Shown: positions 48,502 to 56,777 of the stretch, piece by piece
How the letters are laid out: each line of letters opens with the position of its first letter
Position numbering within the stretch: position 1 is the stretch's first letter
Source of the DNA: Iodobacter sp025352645
Lineage (GTDB): Bacteria > Pseudomonadota > Gammaproteobacteria > Burkholderiales > Chitinibacteraceae
Length of the DNA: 64,000 bases
Assembly (NCBI RefSeq): GCF_033446605.1
Contig: NZ_JAWQUO010000019.1
Location: 1 to 64,000 of the forward strand
Direction: 5' to 3'
Notes under the pieces: generated by a model
What the model was told of the DNA's origin: nothing
The model's database searches: none
Seen by the model: the letters and a program-made list of their open reading frames with translations, nothing else
Position numbers and translations under genes: made by a program

Positions 48502-49692
48502 ATGAGTTTTGAAATTGCGCTTTCTGGTATCAATGCCGTTAATAATCAATTAGGTAGCATTAGTAATAATATTGCCAATTCCAGCACCTACGGTTTTAAA
48601 TCAGGCCGAGCGAATTTTTCATCGGCCTATGCAGGCTCGCAGGCAATTGGGGTGGAAACCTCATCCACCACCCAAAATATCGCCAAGGGCGGTGGTTTAC
48701 TGACTACGGGCCGTGCGCTGGATGCGGCCATTCAGGGCTCAGGTTTCTTTGTGACTAAAGATCCAAGTGGCGGCATGGCCTATACCCGTGTGGGTATTTT
48801 TGATAAAGACAAAGATGGCTTTATGGTGGATAGCTTTGGCCGCCGTGCTCAGGGCTACGCCCCTGTAGGTAATGGTGGCGGAACAGCCATGGGTGCGATT
48901 GGCGATATCAAAGTGCCGGTGGGGCAAGTGCCTGCTAAAGCCACGGATAAGCTGCAATTTACTGGCAATTTATCGGCTGATTGGCCTACGCCCATCATGG
49001 CCACTTTTAATAAAGATGAGGGCAGCTCGTTTAATGCCTCAATGGTTTCGACGGTTTACGATTCTGTGGGCGCTAAGCACAACCTAACTCAATATTTTGT
49101 AAAAGGAGCCGCGGGCGTCACGGCTCACTACTCCTTTGATGGCACAACGATTGCCACCACCAATACGCTGAGCTTTGATGCCAACGGTAAATTAAGCAGC
49201 CCAACAGCAGCCGTCACGCTGGCTTTGGGCACGCCTGCTAATGCTGCGCCGCTATCGATTAACCTAGATTACGCAGGCACATCACGCTTTGCTGGCGAAG
49301 TAACCAATACCGTAAACAGCGCCAATGGCTATGCATCTGGCACGCTAACCGGCGTGGTGATCGAAGAAAACGGCGAAGTGATGGCCAAATACAGCAATGG
49401 CCAAAAACAAAGCGCCGGCACGCTGGTGCTGGCTACCTTCCCGAATGAAAGTGCATTGCAGCAAATCTCTAATACCAGCTGGGCAGAAACGGCAGCTACA
49501 GGCACGGCGCTGTATTCAGCACCTGGCAGCGGTATGACTGGCAAGCTGACTGCGGGCGCACTTGAGCAATCCAATGTGGATATGACCGGTGAGCTGGTCA
49601 GCTTGATGACGGCTCAACGTAATTACCAAGCCAATACCAAGGTGATCTCTACTGAAAATCAAGTGATCCAAGCCCTGATGCAGGCGCTGTAA
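48502..49692 (+). CDS. flgE: Flagellar hook protein FlgE
   Basis: A 396-residue hook subunit. N-terminus SFEIALSGINAVNNQLGSIS followed by NNIANSSTYGFKSGRANF, central variable domain, and C-terminus LVSLMTAQRNYQANTKVIST. AAGGA precedes the ATG. The stop overlaps flgF (TAATG). Confidence 0.94.
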   Translation: MSFEIALSGINAVNNQLGSISNNIANSSTYGFKSGRANFSSAYAGSQAIGVETSSTTQNIAKGGGLLTTGRALDAAIQGSGFFVTKDPSGGMAYTRVGIFDKDKDGFMVDSFGRRAQGYAPVGNGGGTAMGAIGDIKVPVGQVPAKATDKLQFTGNLSADWPTPIMATFNKDEGSSFNASMVSTVYDSVGAKHNLTQYFVKGAAGVTAHYSFDGTTIATTNTLSFDANGKLSSPTAAVTLALGTPANAAPLSINLDYAGTSRFAGEVTNTVNSANGYASGTLTGVVIEENGEVMAKYSNGQKQSAGTLVLATFPNESALQQISNTSWAETAATGTALYSAPGSGMTGKLTAGALEQSNVDMTGELVSLMTAQRNYQANTKVISTENQVIQALMQAL

Positions 49693-50420
49693 TGGATGCC
49701 TTGATTTATACGGTAATGAGCGGCGCAGATCGCACCCTGCGCGCCCAGCAAATTCACGCTAATAATCTGGCGAATGCCGAAACCACCGGCTTTAGGGCTG
49801 ATATCGAGCTGGCTAGTGCACAAGCTGTGCCAGGCTACGGCTATGAAGCCCGCCATATGGCGCAGCTGCAAGCCAGCGCGGTGGATGCTCGGGCCGGAAC
49901 GGTAACACCAACAGGCCGATCCTTAGATGTGGCGCTAAAGGGTGAAGGCTATCTGGCGGTGGAATACGCAGGCGGTGAAGCCTATACCCGCAGCGGCAAT
50001 TTAAATGTGGATAGCCAAGGTGCGCTGACCATCAATGGCCGTGCCGTTTTGGGTGATGGCGGGGCCATTACCCTGCCTGCTTTTGCTCAGGTTTCGATTA
50101 GCGATGACGGTACGATTTCTGTGCTGCCACAGGGCCAAGCAGGCGCTTTGCAAGAAGCAGGCAAGCTTAAATTAGTTCGCCCCAATGCCAGCGAGCTAAC
50201 TAAAAATGAGGCAGGCTTAGTGGTCAGCCGCTCCGGCCAGCCCCTACCGGTGGACGACACCGTGCAAGTCTTGGGCGGCCATTTAGAGCGCAGCAATGTA
50301 TCGGCAGTCGAAGAAATGATCGCCACCATGACGCTGACGCGCAGCTTTGAAGTGCAAATGAAAATGTTTAAATCCGCCGACGATATGGCCGACGCAGGCA
50401 ATCGTTTGATTCGTGGGTAG
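49692..50420 (+). CDS. flgF: Flagellar proximal rod protein FlgF
   Basis: A 242-residue rod protein: N-terminal MDALIYTVMSGADRTLRAQQ, then ANNLANAETTGFRAD, and C-terminal MIATMTLTRSFEVQMKMFKS. Translationally coupled to flgE. A long dispersed repeat follows before flgG. Confidence 0.92.
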   Translation: MDALIYTVMSGADRTLRAQQIHANNLANAETTGFRADIELASAQAVPGYGYEARHMAQLQASAVDARAGTVTPTGRSLDVALKGEGYLAVEYAGGEAYTRSGNLNVDSQGALTINGRAVLGDGGAITLPAFAQVSISDDGTISVLPQGQAGALQEAGKLKLVRPNASELTKNEAGLVVSRSGQPLPVDDTVQVLGGHLERSNVSAVEEMIATMTLTRSFEVQMKMFKSADDMADAGNRLIRG

Positions 50421-50463
50421 TGAATGGGGCGTGATTAAGCAAGATTTAAAGGTCTTGTGATTA

Positions 50464-50696
50464 GTGCCTTCGGCACGTTGGTTTTGGAACGGTAGCCACC
50501 GTGGGGGCGTTCTTTTCTTGAACGGCCAAGAAAAGAACCAAAAGAAGGCCGCCCCACGAAACACGAAAGCCCCTCGTCTGCGGACAATCGAGCGGCGGCT
50601 GCGGAACTCGCTTCGCTCAAACAGTCCTCGCCGAAACCCCGCCCGCTTGTTCCTCGCCTCGGCGTGTTTCAAGGGGATTTGAAAAGGCCCCGTGCT
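50464..50696. repeat. Long dispersed repeat, copy 3, between flgF and flgG
   Basis: GTGCCTTCGGCACG, TTCTTTTCTTGAACGGCC, AAGAAAAGAACCAAAAGAAG, ACGAAAGCCCCTCGTCTGCG, ending AAGGGGATTTGAAAAGGCCC. It shares with copy 4 the AACTCGCTTCGCTCAAACAG segment missing from copies 1 and 2, so copies fall into two subtypes. The remainder of the 50421-50821 gap holds no gene. Confidence 0.85.
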
Positions 50697-50821
50697 GAGA
50701 GCGCGGTCATTACAGTTTATTTGTTGTTTGCTAATAAAAATATGTTACTCAGCGTTCATGGGGTTACCCACCCTGCGAAGTATCAATTGAACGAATAAAT
50801 CACCCGGATAAGGACTATTTT

Positions 50822-51610
50822 ATGAATCCAGCAATGTGGATCAGCAAGACCGGTATTCAGGCGCAAGACGCTAAGCTTAATGCGATTGCTAATAACTTAG
50901 CCAACGTGAATACGGTTGGTTTCAAGCGCGATCGTATGGTGTTTGAAGATTTGTTTTATCAGGTAGAGCGCCAGCCCGGCGCTAAGGTTGATCAGAACAA
51001 CGCCGCGCCTTCGGGCGTGCAGCTGGGCAACGGTACTCGCCTAGCGGGTACGCAAAAAGTGTTTACTACCGGCTCGGTAATGACTTCTAGCCAGCCGCTA
51101 GATGTAGCCATTATGGGCAGCGGTTTTTTACAAGTAGAAATGGCCAATGGCGAAACTGGCTATACCCGCGCAGGCCAGCTGCAGCTTAATTCTGAAGGCC
51201 GAATTGTCAACGCGCAGGGCGTGCCGCTCTCGCCAGAAATCACTATTCCTAAAGAAGCCACATCGGTGACGATTGCAGAAAATGGCTTGGTTTCGGTCAC
51301 GGTGGCGGGTAGTAATGCACCGCAAGAAGTGGGCCAAATTACCTTGGCAAACTTTGTAAATCCAACCGGTTTACTGGCCTTGGGCAGCAATTTATTTCAA
51401 GAAACCGCAGCCAGCGGCGCACCCACTTTAGGCAATCCAGGTGAAAGCTCGCTCGGCAAGCTAAAGCAAGGCTCCTTGGAAGGCTCCAATGTGCAAGTGG
51501 TTGAAGAAATGGTCGATATGATTTCGGCGCAGCGCACTTACGAGATGAATACCAAGGTGCTTTCCGCTGCCGACAATATGATGCAATACCTTGCGCAGTC
51601 TGTGAGATGA
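50822..51610 (+). CDS. flgG: Flagellar distal rod protein FlgG
   Basis: A 262-residue distal rod protein beginning MNPAMWISKTGIQAQDAKLN, then AIANNLANVNTVGFKRDRMVFEDLFYQ, and ending EEMVDMISAQRTYEMNTKVLSAADNMMQYL (key: AQRTYEMNTKV). GATAAGGA precedes the ATG. Overlaps flgH by four bases (ATGA). Confidence 0.94.
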   Translation: MNPAMWISKTGIQAQDAKLNAIANNLANVNTVGFKRDRMVFEDLFYQVERQPGAKVDQNNAAPSGVQLGNGTRLAGTQKVFTTGSVMTSSQPLDVAIMGSGFLQVEMANGETGYTRAGQLQLNSEGRIVNAQGVPLSPEITIPKEATSVTIAENGLVSVTVAGSNAPQEVGQITLANFVNPTGLLALGSNLFQETAASGAPTLGNPGESSLGKLKQGSLEGSNVQVVEEMVDMISAQRTYEMNTKVLSAADNMMQYLAQSVR

Positions 51611-52260
51611 AATCCCTCTTTTTGATGCTGCTGCTCAGTCTGTTGAGCGCTTGTGTAAGCAACCCTTTGGCCGAAGCGCCAGAGCAAGATCCACCAGTGC
51701 CGGTGATTATTCCTCCAGCGGCCAAGGCTAAATCGGGCGGGGTGTTTACTGCTGACACGGCCAGCTCTTGGTTGGCGGATAGCCGCGCGTTTCGCGCAGG
51801 GGATCTGCTCACCGTGGTCTTGCAAGAAACCACGCAGGCCAGCAAAAAAGCCGGTACCAATTTTGATAAAAGTAGCGGTGTAGATATCAAGCCGACTATC
51901 TTGGGCGCATCCAGTTACGCCACCAATGTGGGCGTGCAAGCCAAGCGCGATTTTGCTGGCTCGTCTTCTAGTACTCAGCAAAATATGCTGAGCGGCGCTA
52001 TTACCGTGGTGGTAGAGAAAGTGCTGCCCAATGGTCTGTTGCTGATCCGTGGTGAAAAACAACTCTCGCTGAATCAAGGCGAAGAAGCGATCCGCTTGGT
52101 GGGCTATGTGCGCAGCGACGATATCGACAGCGACAACCGCGTGATGTCGCCCCGCGTCGCCAACGCCAGAATCAGCTATTCGGGCAAGGGCGCATTAAAT
52201 GATGTGAATACCGCAGGCTGGTTGACTCGTTTATTTAATAGCCCGTGGATGCCGTTTTGA
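51607..52260 (+). CDS. flgH: Flagellar L-ring lipoprotein FlgH
   Basis: A 217-residue outer-membrane lipoprotein forming the L ring. Lipobox LLSAC at about residue 17, then a Pro-rich linker, and the conserved SSWLADSRAFRAGDLLTVVL and GLLLIRGEKQLSLNQGEEAIRL (key: IRGEKQLSLNQG). The Gram-negative envelope is thereby confirmed. Confidence 0.94.
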   Translation: MKSLFLMLLLSLLSACVSNPLAEAPEQDPPVPVIIPPAAKAKSGGVFTADTASSWLADSRAFRAGDLLTVVLQETTQASKKAGTNFDKSSGVDIKPTILGASSYATNVGVQAKRDFAGSSSSTQQNMLSGAITVVVEKVLPNGLLLIRGEKQLSLNQGEEAIRLVGYVRSDDIDSDNRVMSPRVANARISYSGKGALNDVNTAGWLTRLFNSPWMPF

Positions 52261-52277
52261 GTGTGTTGGGAGCAAGA

Positions 52278-52340
52278 AAACCCAAATCTTGAAACACGGA
52301 GGGCACAGAGAACACGGAGTTTCACGGAGAAAAACAGAGA
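52278..52340. repeat. CTCCGTG-rich dispersed repeat, copy 2 (inverted)
   Basis: AAACCCAAATCTTGAAACACG, GAGGGCACAGAGAACACGGAG, TTTCACGGAGAAAAACAGAG (shown in pieces). It is the reverse of the copy at 38635-38695 and again lies beside a long dispersed repeat. Confidence 0.85.
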
Positions 52341-52409
52341 GTTGGCGTTGTTTTAATAGATTTTAAGTATTTTCAAATTTAGATGTATGGATTTGTATTG
52401 CAATCCGTT

Positions 52410-52639
52410 GCACGGGGCTTGGAGTCCCCTTGAAACACGCCGCAGCGAGGAACAAGCGGGCGGGGTTTCGGCGAGGACTGTCTGAGCGAAGCGAGTTCCG
52501 CAGCCGCCGCTCGATTGTCCGCAGATGCGGGGCCTTCGTGTTTCGTGGGGTCGCCTTCTTTTGGTTCTTTTCTTGGCGAAGCAAGAAAAGAACGCGCTCG
52601 CGGGGGCTCCCGCACCAAAACTAAGTGCCGAAGGCACTA
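52410..52639. repeat. Long dispersed repeat, copy 4 (inverted), between flgH and flgI
   Basis: Reads GCACGGGGCTTGGAGTCCCC to GTGCCGAAGGCAC, the reverse of copy 3. It creates a long open frame that runs into flgI and could mislead start prediction. The distance from flgH to flgI is therefore about 465 bp instead of a few bases. Confidence 0.85.
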
Positions 52640-52725
52640 AAAAGGTCTTTTTGTATTTAACGCCAAAGCTTGGCGGGCTTGCTCCCACCCCAAGTGCTGC
52701 ACATCATTGTTTTGAAGTGGAATCT

Positions 52726-53808
52726 ATGAAGTTTAAATATCTGTTTTGGCTCTGCCTGCTGCTGCAAACTGCCAGTGCTCAGGAATTGCGTACTTTGGTG
52801 AGTGTGGAGGGGATTCGTGAGAATCAGCTGATTGGTTATGGCGTGGTCGTGGGTTTAAACGGCACGGGGGATAACTCGCAGGTGAAGTTTGCTGGGCAGT
52901 CGGTGGCTAATTTGCTGCGCCAGTTTGGCATTAAGCAGACTGGGGAAACCAAGGTTAAGAATGTGGCTGGTGTGGTGGTGAATGCGGTCTTGCCCTCGGG
53001 TTATCACAAGGGGCAAACGGTAGATATCACCGTTTCATCACTCGGCGATGCTAAAAGCTTGCGTGGTGGTGTGCTGCTGCTTACGCCTTTACGTGCGGCC
53101 GATGGCGAGGTTTATGCCTTGGCGCAGGGCAATGTGGTGATTACTGGCTTGTCGGCGCAGGGCAGTAGTGGCTCTAGCGTCACCGTGAATACGCCGACTT
53201 CGGGGCGGATTCCGAACGGGGCTAGCGTAGAGCGTGAGATTGAAAGCGATTTTGATACTCGGCCAACGGTCACGCTCAGCTTAAAGCGCCCTAGCTTTCA
53301 AAATGCGACGCAGATTGTTAGCGCCGTAAATCAGCGCTTTGGCAAAATCGCCAGCACCCGTAATGCCACCAATATCGAGATTATTGCCCCAAGCGACCCA
53401 AGCGAGCGGGTGGCTTTTGTGGCTAAGCTAGAAGCCCTAAATATTAATGCAGCTGCCGAAGTGCCACGCGTGGTGTTTAATTCCCGCACCGGTACCGTGG
53501 TGATTAGTCAGGGCGTAACGGTGAGAGCTGCCGCCGTTTCGCATGGCTCATTAAGAATTGTGATTTCCGAAGCGCCCGCAGTCAGCCAACCAGGTGCGTT
53601 TAGCAATGGCACCACCGCTACCGTGCCTCGGTCCAAAGTGGATGTACGCGAAGGCTCTGGCCAGATGTTCCGCTGGCCGCCGGGCGCTAGTTTAAAAACG
53701 ATTATCGATACGATTAACAGCACCGGAGCATCGCCAGATGACATTATGGCGATCTTGCAGGCGCTGGATCAGGCGGGTGCTTTGGATGGCGAGTTGGTGG
53801 TGATTTGA
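52726..53808 (+). CDS. flgI: Flagellar P-ring protein FlgI
   Basis: A 360-residue P-ring protein. I start at ATG 52726, which gives a signal peptide (KYLFWLCLLLQTASAQ) directly followed by the canonical ELRTLVSVEGIRENQLIGYG. The frame is open 200 bases further upstream only through the dispersed repeat. GLVVGLNGTGD-type motif is present (VVVGLNGTGD), and the end IMAILQALDQAGALDGELVVI is the usual FlgI terminus. The stop overlaps flgJ (TGATG). Confidence 0.94.
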   Translation: MKFKYLFWLCLLLQTASAQELRTLVSVEGIRENQLIGYGVVVGLNGTGDNSQVKFAGQSVANLLRQFGIKQTGETKVKNVAGVVVNAVLPSGYHKGQTVDITVSSLGDAKSLRGGVLLLTPLRAADGEVYALAQGNVVITGLSAQGSSGSSVTVNTPTSGRIPNGASVEREIESDFDTRPTVTLSLKRPSFQNATQIVSAVNQRFGKIASTRNATNIEIIAPSDPSERVAFVAKLEALNINAAAEVPRVVFNSRTGTVVISQGVTVRAAAVSHGSLRIVISEAPAVSQPGAFSNGTTATVPRSKVDVREGSGQMFRWPPGASLKTIIDTINSTGASPDDIMAILQALDQAGALDGELVVI

Positions 53809-54116
53809 TGAATCCTATTTCTTCATCGTCTTTGCAAATTGAAGCAACAGACTCGCCACCTATCGCTGAGAACGCGGCTTACCGTAAAAAAGCAGAAACG
53901 GCTGCGGTGCAGTTCGAGAGCTTTTTTATCCAAGATATGCTCAAGCAAATGCGCAAAGCCACGCGTGAAATCAGCAGCGAAGACAGTATTTTTAAAAACA
54001 CCATCAATAGCGATATGCTCGATTTTGCCGATCAGGCCGTGGCGGCGGAGCTAGCCAAACAGCGGGTGTTTGGCGTGGCTAATGCCATCATGGCGCAGCT
54101 GCTGCCTGAAAAGTGA
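53808..54116 (+). CDS. flgJ: FlgJ rod-cap domain only (no muramidase)
   Basis: A 102-residue protein equal to the N-terminal domain of FlgJ: AAVQFESFFIQDMLKQMRKATRE, then SEDSIFKNTINSDMLDFADQAVA. The hydrolase domain is absent and is encoded 7.6 kb upstream as a separate gene. Such short FlgJ proteins exist in alphaproteobacteria and some others. It acts as the cap on which the rod polymerises. Coupled to flgI. Confidence 0.9.
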   Translation: MNPISSSSLQIEATDSPPIAENAAYRKKAETAAVQFESFFIQDMLKQMRKATREISSEDSIFKNTINSDMLDFADQAVAAELAKQRVFGVANAIMAQLLPEK

Positions 54117-54132
54117 CATGCCTTCACTTAGT

Positions 54133-54184
54133 AAAACCCAAATCTTGAACCACGGAGAACACGGAGTTTCACTGAGAAAAACAG
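54133..54184. repeat. CTCCGTG-rich dispersed repeat, copy 3 (inverted)
   Basis: AAAACCCAAATCTTGAACCACG, GAGAACACGGAGTTTCACTG, given in pieces; shorter than the other copies. Located between flgJ and flgK. Confidence 0.8.
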
Positions 54185-54313
54185 CTTAGGAGTCTGGCTT
54201 TAATTTGGGTGCACAACAGCGCAGCGCAGCAGTGCGCAAGAAAAATACCTTGCCCGCCCTATACAAAACCAAGCTCAAGCCATCACAAACTATAGATATG
54301 TAAATACTCTGTT

Positions 54314-54340
54314 TAATAAAAACGCCAATCGTGTCGCCTT
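54314..54340 (+). promoter_or_regulatory. Sigma-28-like promoter of flgKL
   Basis: TAATAAAA, 11-nt spacer, GTCGCCTT, 64 bp before the flgK ATG. The -10 part differs from the flagellin copy by one base (GCCGCCTT). Confidence 0.55.
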
Positions 54341-54404
54341 ATAACAGAGTGCGCTGCTATTTGCAGACTGCTACACCTCCCTTTATCCCTAAATAAGCCA
54401 CCCG

Positions 54405-55802
54405 ATGCGCATGATGCAAAATGCGCTGGCCGGAGCGCTGGCTGCACAAGCCGCGCTGAATGCCGCCAGCCAAAATATTTCAAATGTACTCACTCCTGGC
54501 TATTCGCGTCAGGGCGTGGTTTTATCCGCCATTGCCCCATCGGTGGGCGATCCGCACAGTGCGGGTTCGGGCGTGGATATCCAATCGATTCGCCGTTTTA
54601 ATGATCAATATCGCAGCCTGCAAATGTGGCAGGCATCGGCCAATATGGGCGAAAGCGCGGCCAAACAGGGTTATTTAACCCAGCTAGAGCAGGTGATGAG
54701 TGCATCGGGCAGCAGCATTAGCGGTGGCTTGGATAAATTTTATGCTGCTTTAGGCGCCGCCAGTGTAGAGCCTAGCTCCCTCGCGCTGCGCCAAGGTGTG
54801 ATTACCGAAGCGGGAGCTATGGCGCAGCGGTTTAATAATCTAAACCGCGTATTAAGCGCCCAGCATGCCTCGATTAATGAGCAGCGCACTGCCTTAGTCA
54901 CTCAGGTGAACTCCTTGGGTGGATCGATTGCCCGCCTGAATAAAGAAATTGTTGCGGCGACCGCTACTGGCGTGAATCCATCGGGCTTATTGGATGAGCG
55001 TGATCGCAAAATTGATCAGCTTAGCGGCCTAGTTGATGTGCGCGTGGTGAATCAAAACGACGGTGCCATCTCTGTTACCTTGCGTGCGGGCCAGCCTTTG
55101 GTTGTTGGCGATAGTGCATCGGTGATGAGTACCGAAGTGCAGCTTGATGGTAGCCAACTGATTAAATTGTCCTTTGCTCAGGAAAAATTCACCCTAAATG
55201 GTGGCAGTATCGGCAGTCAGTTAGGTGGCTTAAATGAGTACGAAAAAAACAGCTTAAAGCCGATGGAAGACTCGGTGCGTACCCTTGCCAGCGAAGTGGC
55301 AGGGCGGATTAATGGCCAGTTAGCTGCGGGTTTTGATTTACCCGATAGCGCTGGTGCGCTCGGCCAGCCAGGTAAGGCTTTATTTGTGTTTGATGCAAAT
55401 AACCCTGAAGCAATGCTGAAACTGCGCTCTGGTGTATTGGCGGGTGATTTGGCTTTTGCGCTGGATGCGGCTAAACCCGGTGGCAGCGGTAATTTACAAA
55501 AATTAATTGATATTCAGAGTCAGCCCTTAGCGGTGCCTGGCCTTGGCACGGTAACGCTAAGCGATGCCTATGCTCAGCTTTTGGGGCGACTCGCCTCTGA
55601 AAGCCAGCAAAATCAATCCTCCTTAGCAACTGGCAAGGTGGTGCGTAATCAGGCGGAGCAAGATTGGAAAAGCACTAGCGGCGTAAACCGTGACGAAGAA
55701 GCGATGAATATCGTTGAATATCAGAAAATGTATCAGGCCAATATGAAGGTGATTGCAATTGCTAATCAGTTGTTCGATAGCACCTTAGCCATGTTCAACT
55801 GA
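54405..55802 (+). CDS. flgK: Hook-filament junction protein FlgK (HAP1)
   Basis: A 465-residue junction protein. N-terminal ALAAQAALNAASQNISNVLTPGYSRQGVVL and C-terminal VNRDEEAMNIVEYQKMYQANMKVIA (key: EEAMNIVEYQKMYQAN) are diagnostic. Length is in the lower normal range. It is separated from flgJ by a promoter region and followed by flgL after 10 bp. Confidence 0.93.
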   Translation: MRMMQNALAGALAAQAALNAASQNISNVLTPGYSRQGVVLSAIAPSVGDPHSAGSGVDIQSIRRFNDQYRSLQMWQASANMGESAAKQGYLTQLEQVMSASGSSISGGLDKFYAALGAASVEPSSLALRQGVITEAGAMAQRFNNLNRVLSAQHASINEQRTALVTQVNSLGGSIARLNKEIVAATATGVNPSGLLDERDRKIDQLSGLVDVRVVNQNDGAISVTLRAGQPLVVGDSASVMSTEVQLDGSQLIKLSFAQEKFTLNGGSIGSQLGGLNEYEKNSLKPMEDSVRTLASEVAGRINGQLAAGFDLPDSAGALGQPGKALFVFDANNPEAMLKLRSGVLAGDLAFALDAAKPGGSGNLQKLIDIQSQPLAVPGLGTVTLSDAYAQLLGRLASESQQNQSSLATGKVVRNQAEQDWKSTSGVNRDEEAMNIVEYQKMYQANMKVIAIANQLFDSTLAMFN

Positions 55803-55812
55803 CGGAGTTTTT

Positions 55813-56709
55813 ATGCGTATCGCCAGTACCCAGTTACAAACAACCTTGAATGATTCTTTGCAAACGGCCTCGGGCAATATGGCTGAGCTGCTGCAAAAAA
55901 TGTCATCGGGTAAGCGTTATTTACTCCCTTCAGAAGACCCAATTTCTAGCGTGCGTTTACTGCGATTAGAGCGTGAAGAGGCCGCGATTGATCAGTACAA
56001 AAGCAATATCGGCGCTTTGCGTTCGCGCTTATCTATGAATGAATCTTATCTGGATGGTATGACTCAGGATCTCATGCAGGCGCGGGTTTTATTGCTGGGT
56101 GCGGACGATACGGTGTCTAAAGAAGATGTAAAAGACATTGCCGCAAGCTTAGTTAGCCTAAGAGATAGTTTGTTTTTTACGGCGAATACCAAGGATCAGG
56201 AAGGGCATTATTATTTCTCTGGCACAGCCAGCTCTATGCCAACGCTGACGTTAGATGGCACTGCGGCGGCCGGTAGCCGTTATACCGCTACTGGTAATAA
56301 TGATCAGCAGCTAGTGGTGGTGGGTAATGGCGTAACGCAAGCTTCGAATGTGGCGCTGACAGAAATGGCGGCGCTGCTTAATCAGCTGGATCAATCGATT
56401 AGTGCACTGCAAAGCCCACCTGGCGGAGGCTACCGTGCCGCAGTAGAGCTGGGGATCAATGGCCTTGATATTGCGCTCAGAAGCGTTGGCAGCAAAATCG
56501 CTAATCTTGGCGGTGCGCAAAATAATATGCAGATGATGGAAGACAACCATGCCAATGTGAGTTTATCTAATCAGCAATCAGTGCGGCTATTGGGTAGCCT
56601 TGATTATGCAGAGGCAATGATTAGCATGGATGGTTATAAACTGGCCTTAGAAGCTTCGCAGAAGGCTTATGGCAGAATAAGCAACTTGTCTTTATTTGAT
56701 GTACTCTGA
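55813..56709 (+). CDS. flgL: Hook-filament junction protein FlgL (HAP3)
   Basis: A 298-residue protein: MRIASTQLQTTLNDSLQTAS, then AELLQKMSSGKRYLLPSEDP, and C-terminal YAEAMISMDGYKLALEASQKAYGRISNLSLFDVL (key: LEASQKAYGRI). Flagellin-like ends as expected. ACGGAG precedes the ATG. Confidence 0.92.
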   Translation: MRIASTQLQTTLNDSLQTASGNMAELLQKMSSGKRYLLPSEDPISSVRLLRLEREEAAIDQYKSNIGALRSRLSMNESYLDGMTQDLMQARVLLLGADDTVSKEDVKDIAASLVSLRDSLFFTANTKDQEGHYYFSGTASSMPTLTLDGTAAAGSRYTATGNNDQQLVVVGNGVTQASNVALTEMAALLNQLDQSISALQSPPGGGYRAAVELGINGLDIALRSVGSKIANLGGAQNNMQMMEDNHANVSLSNQQSVRLLGSLDYAEAMISMDGYKLALEASQKAYGRISNLSLFDVL

Positions 56710-56777
56710 ACAAAGACTTTGCAGAAGCTTTATCGAATCAAAAACTTATCTGACGTGATTTAAAAGGAATGATGGGT

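Noticed and set aside
50435..50672. Small open frames inside the long repeats (FFWFFSW type)
   Set aside because: They recur only as part of the dispersed element in both orientations and have no ribosome-binding site or gene context. Kept as a finding about the element, not as genes.
52525..52725. N-terminal extension of FlgI into the dispersed repeat
   Set aside because: The extension is repeat-derived; the true start gives a signal peptide immediately followed by the conserved FlgI N-terminus.
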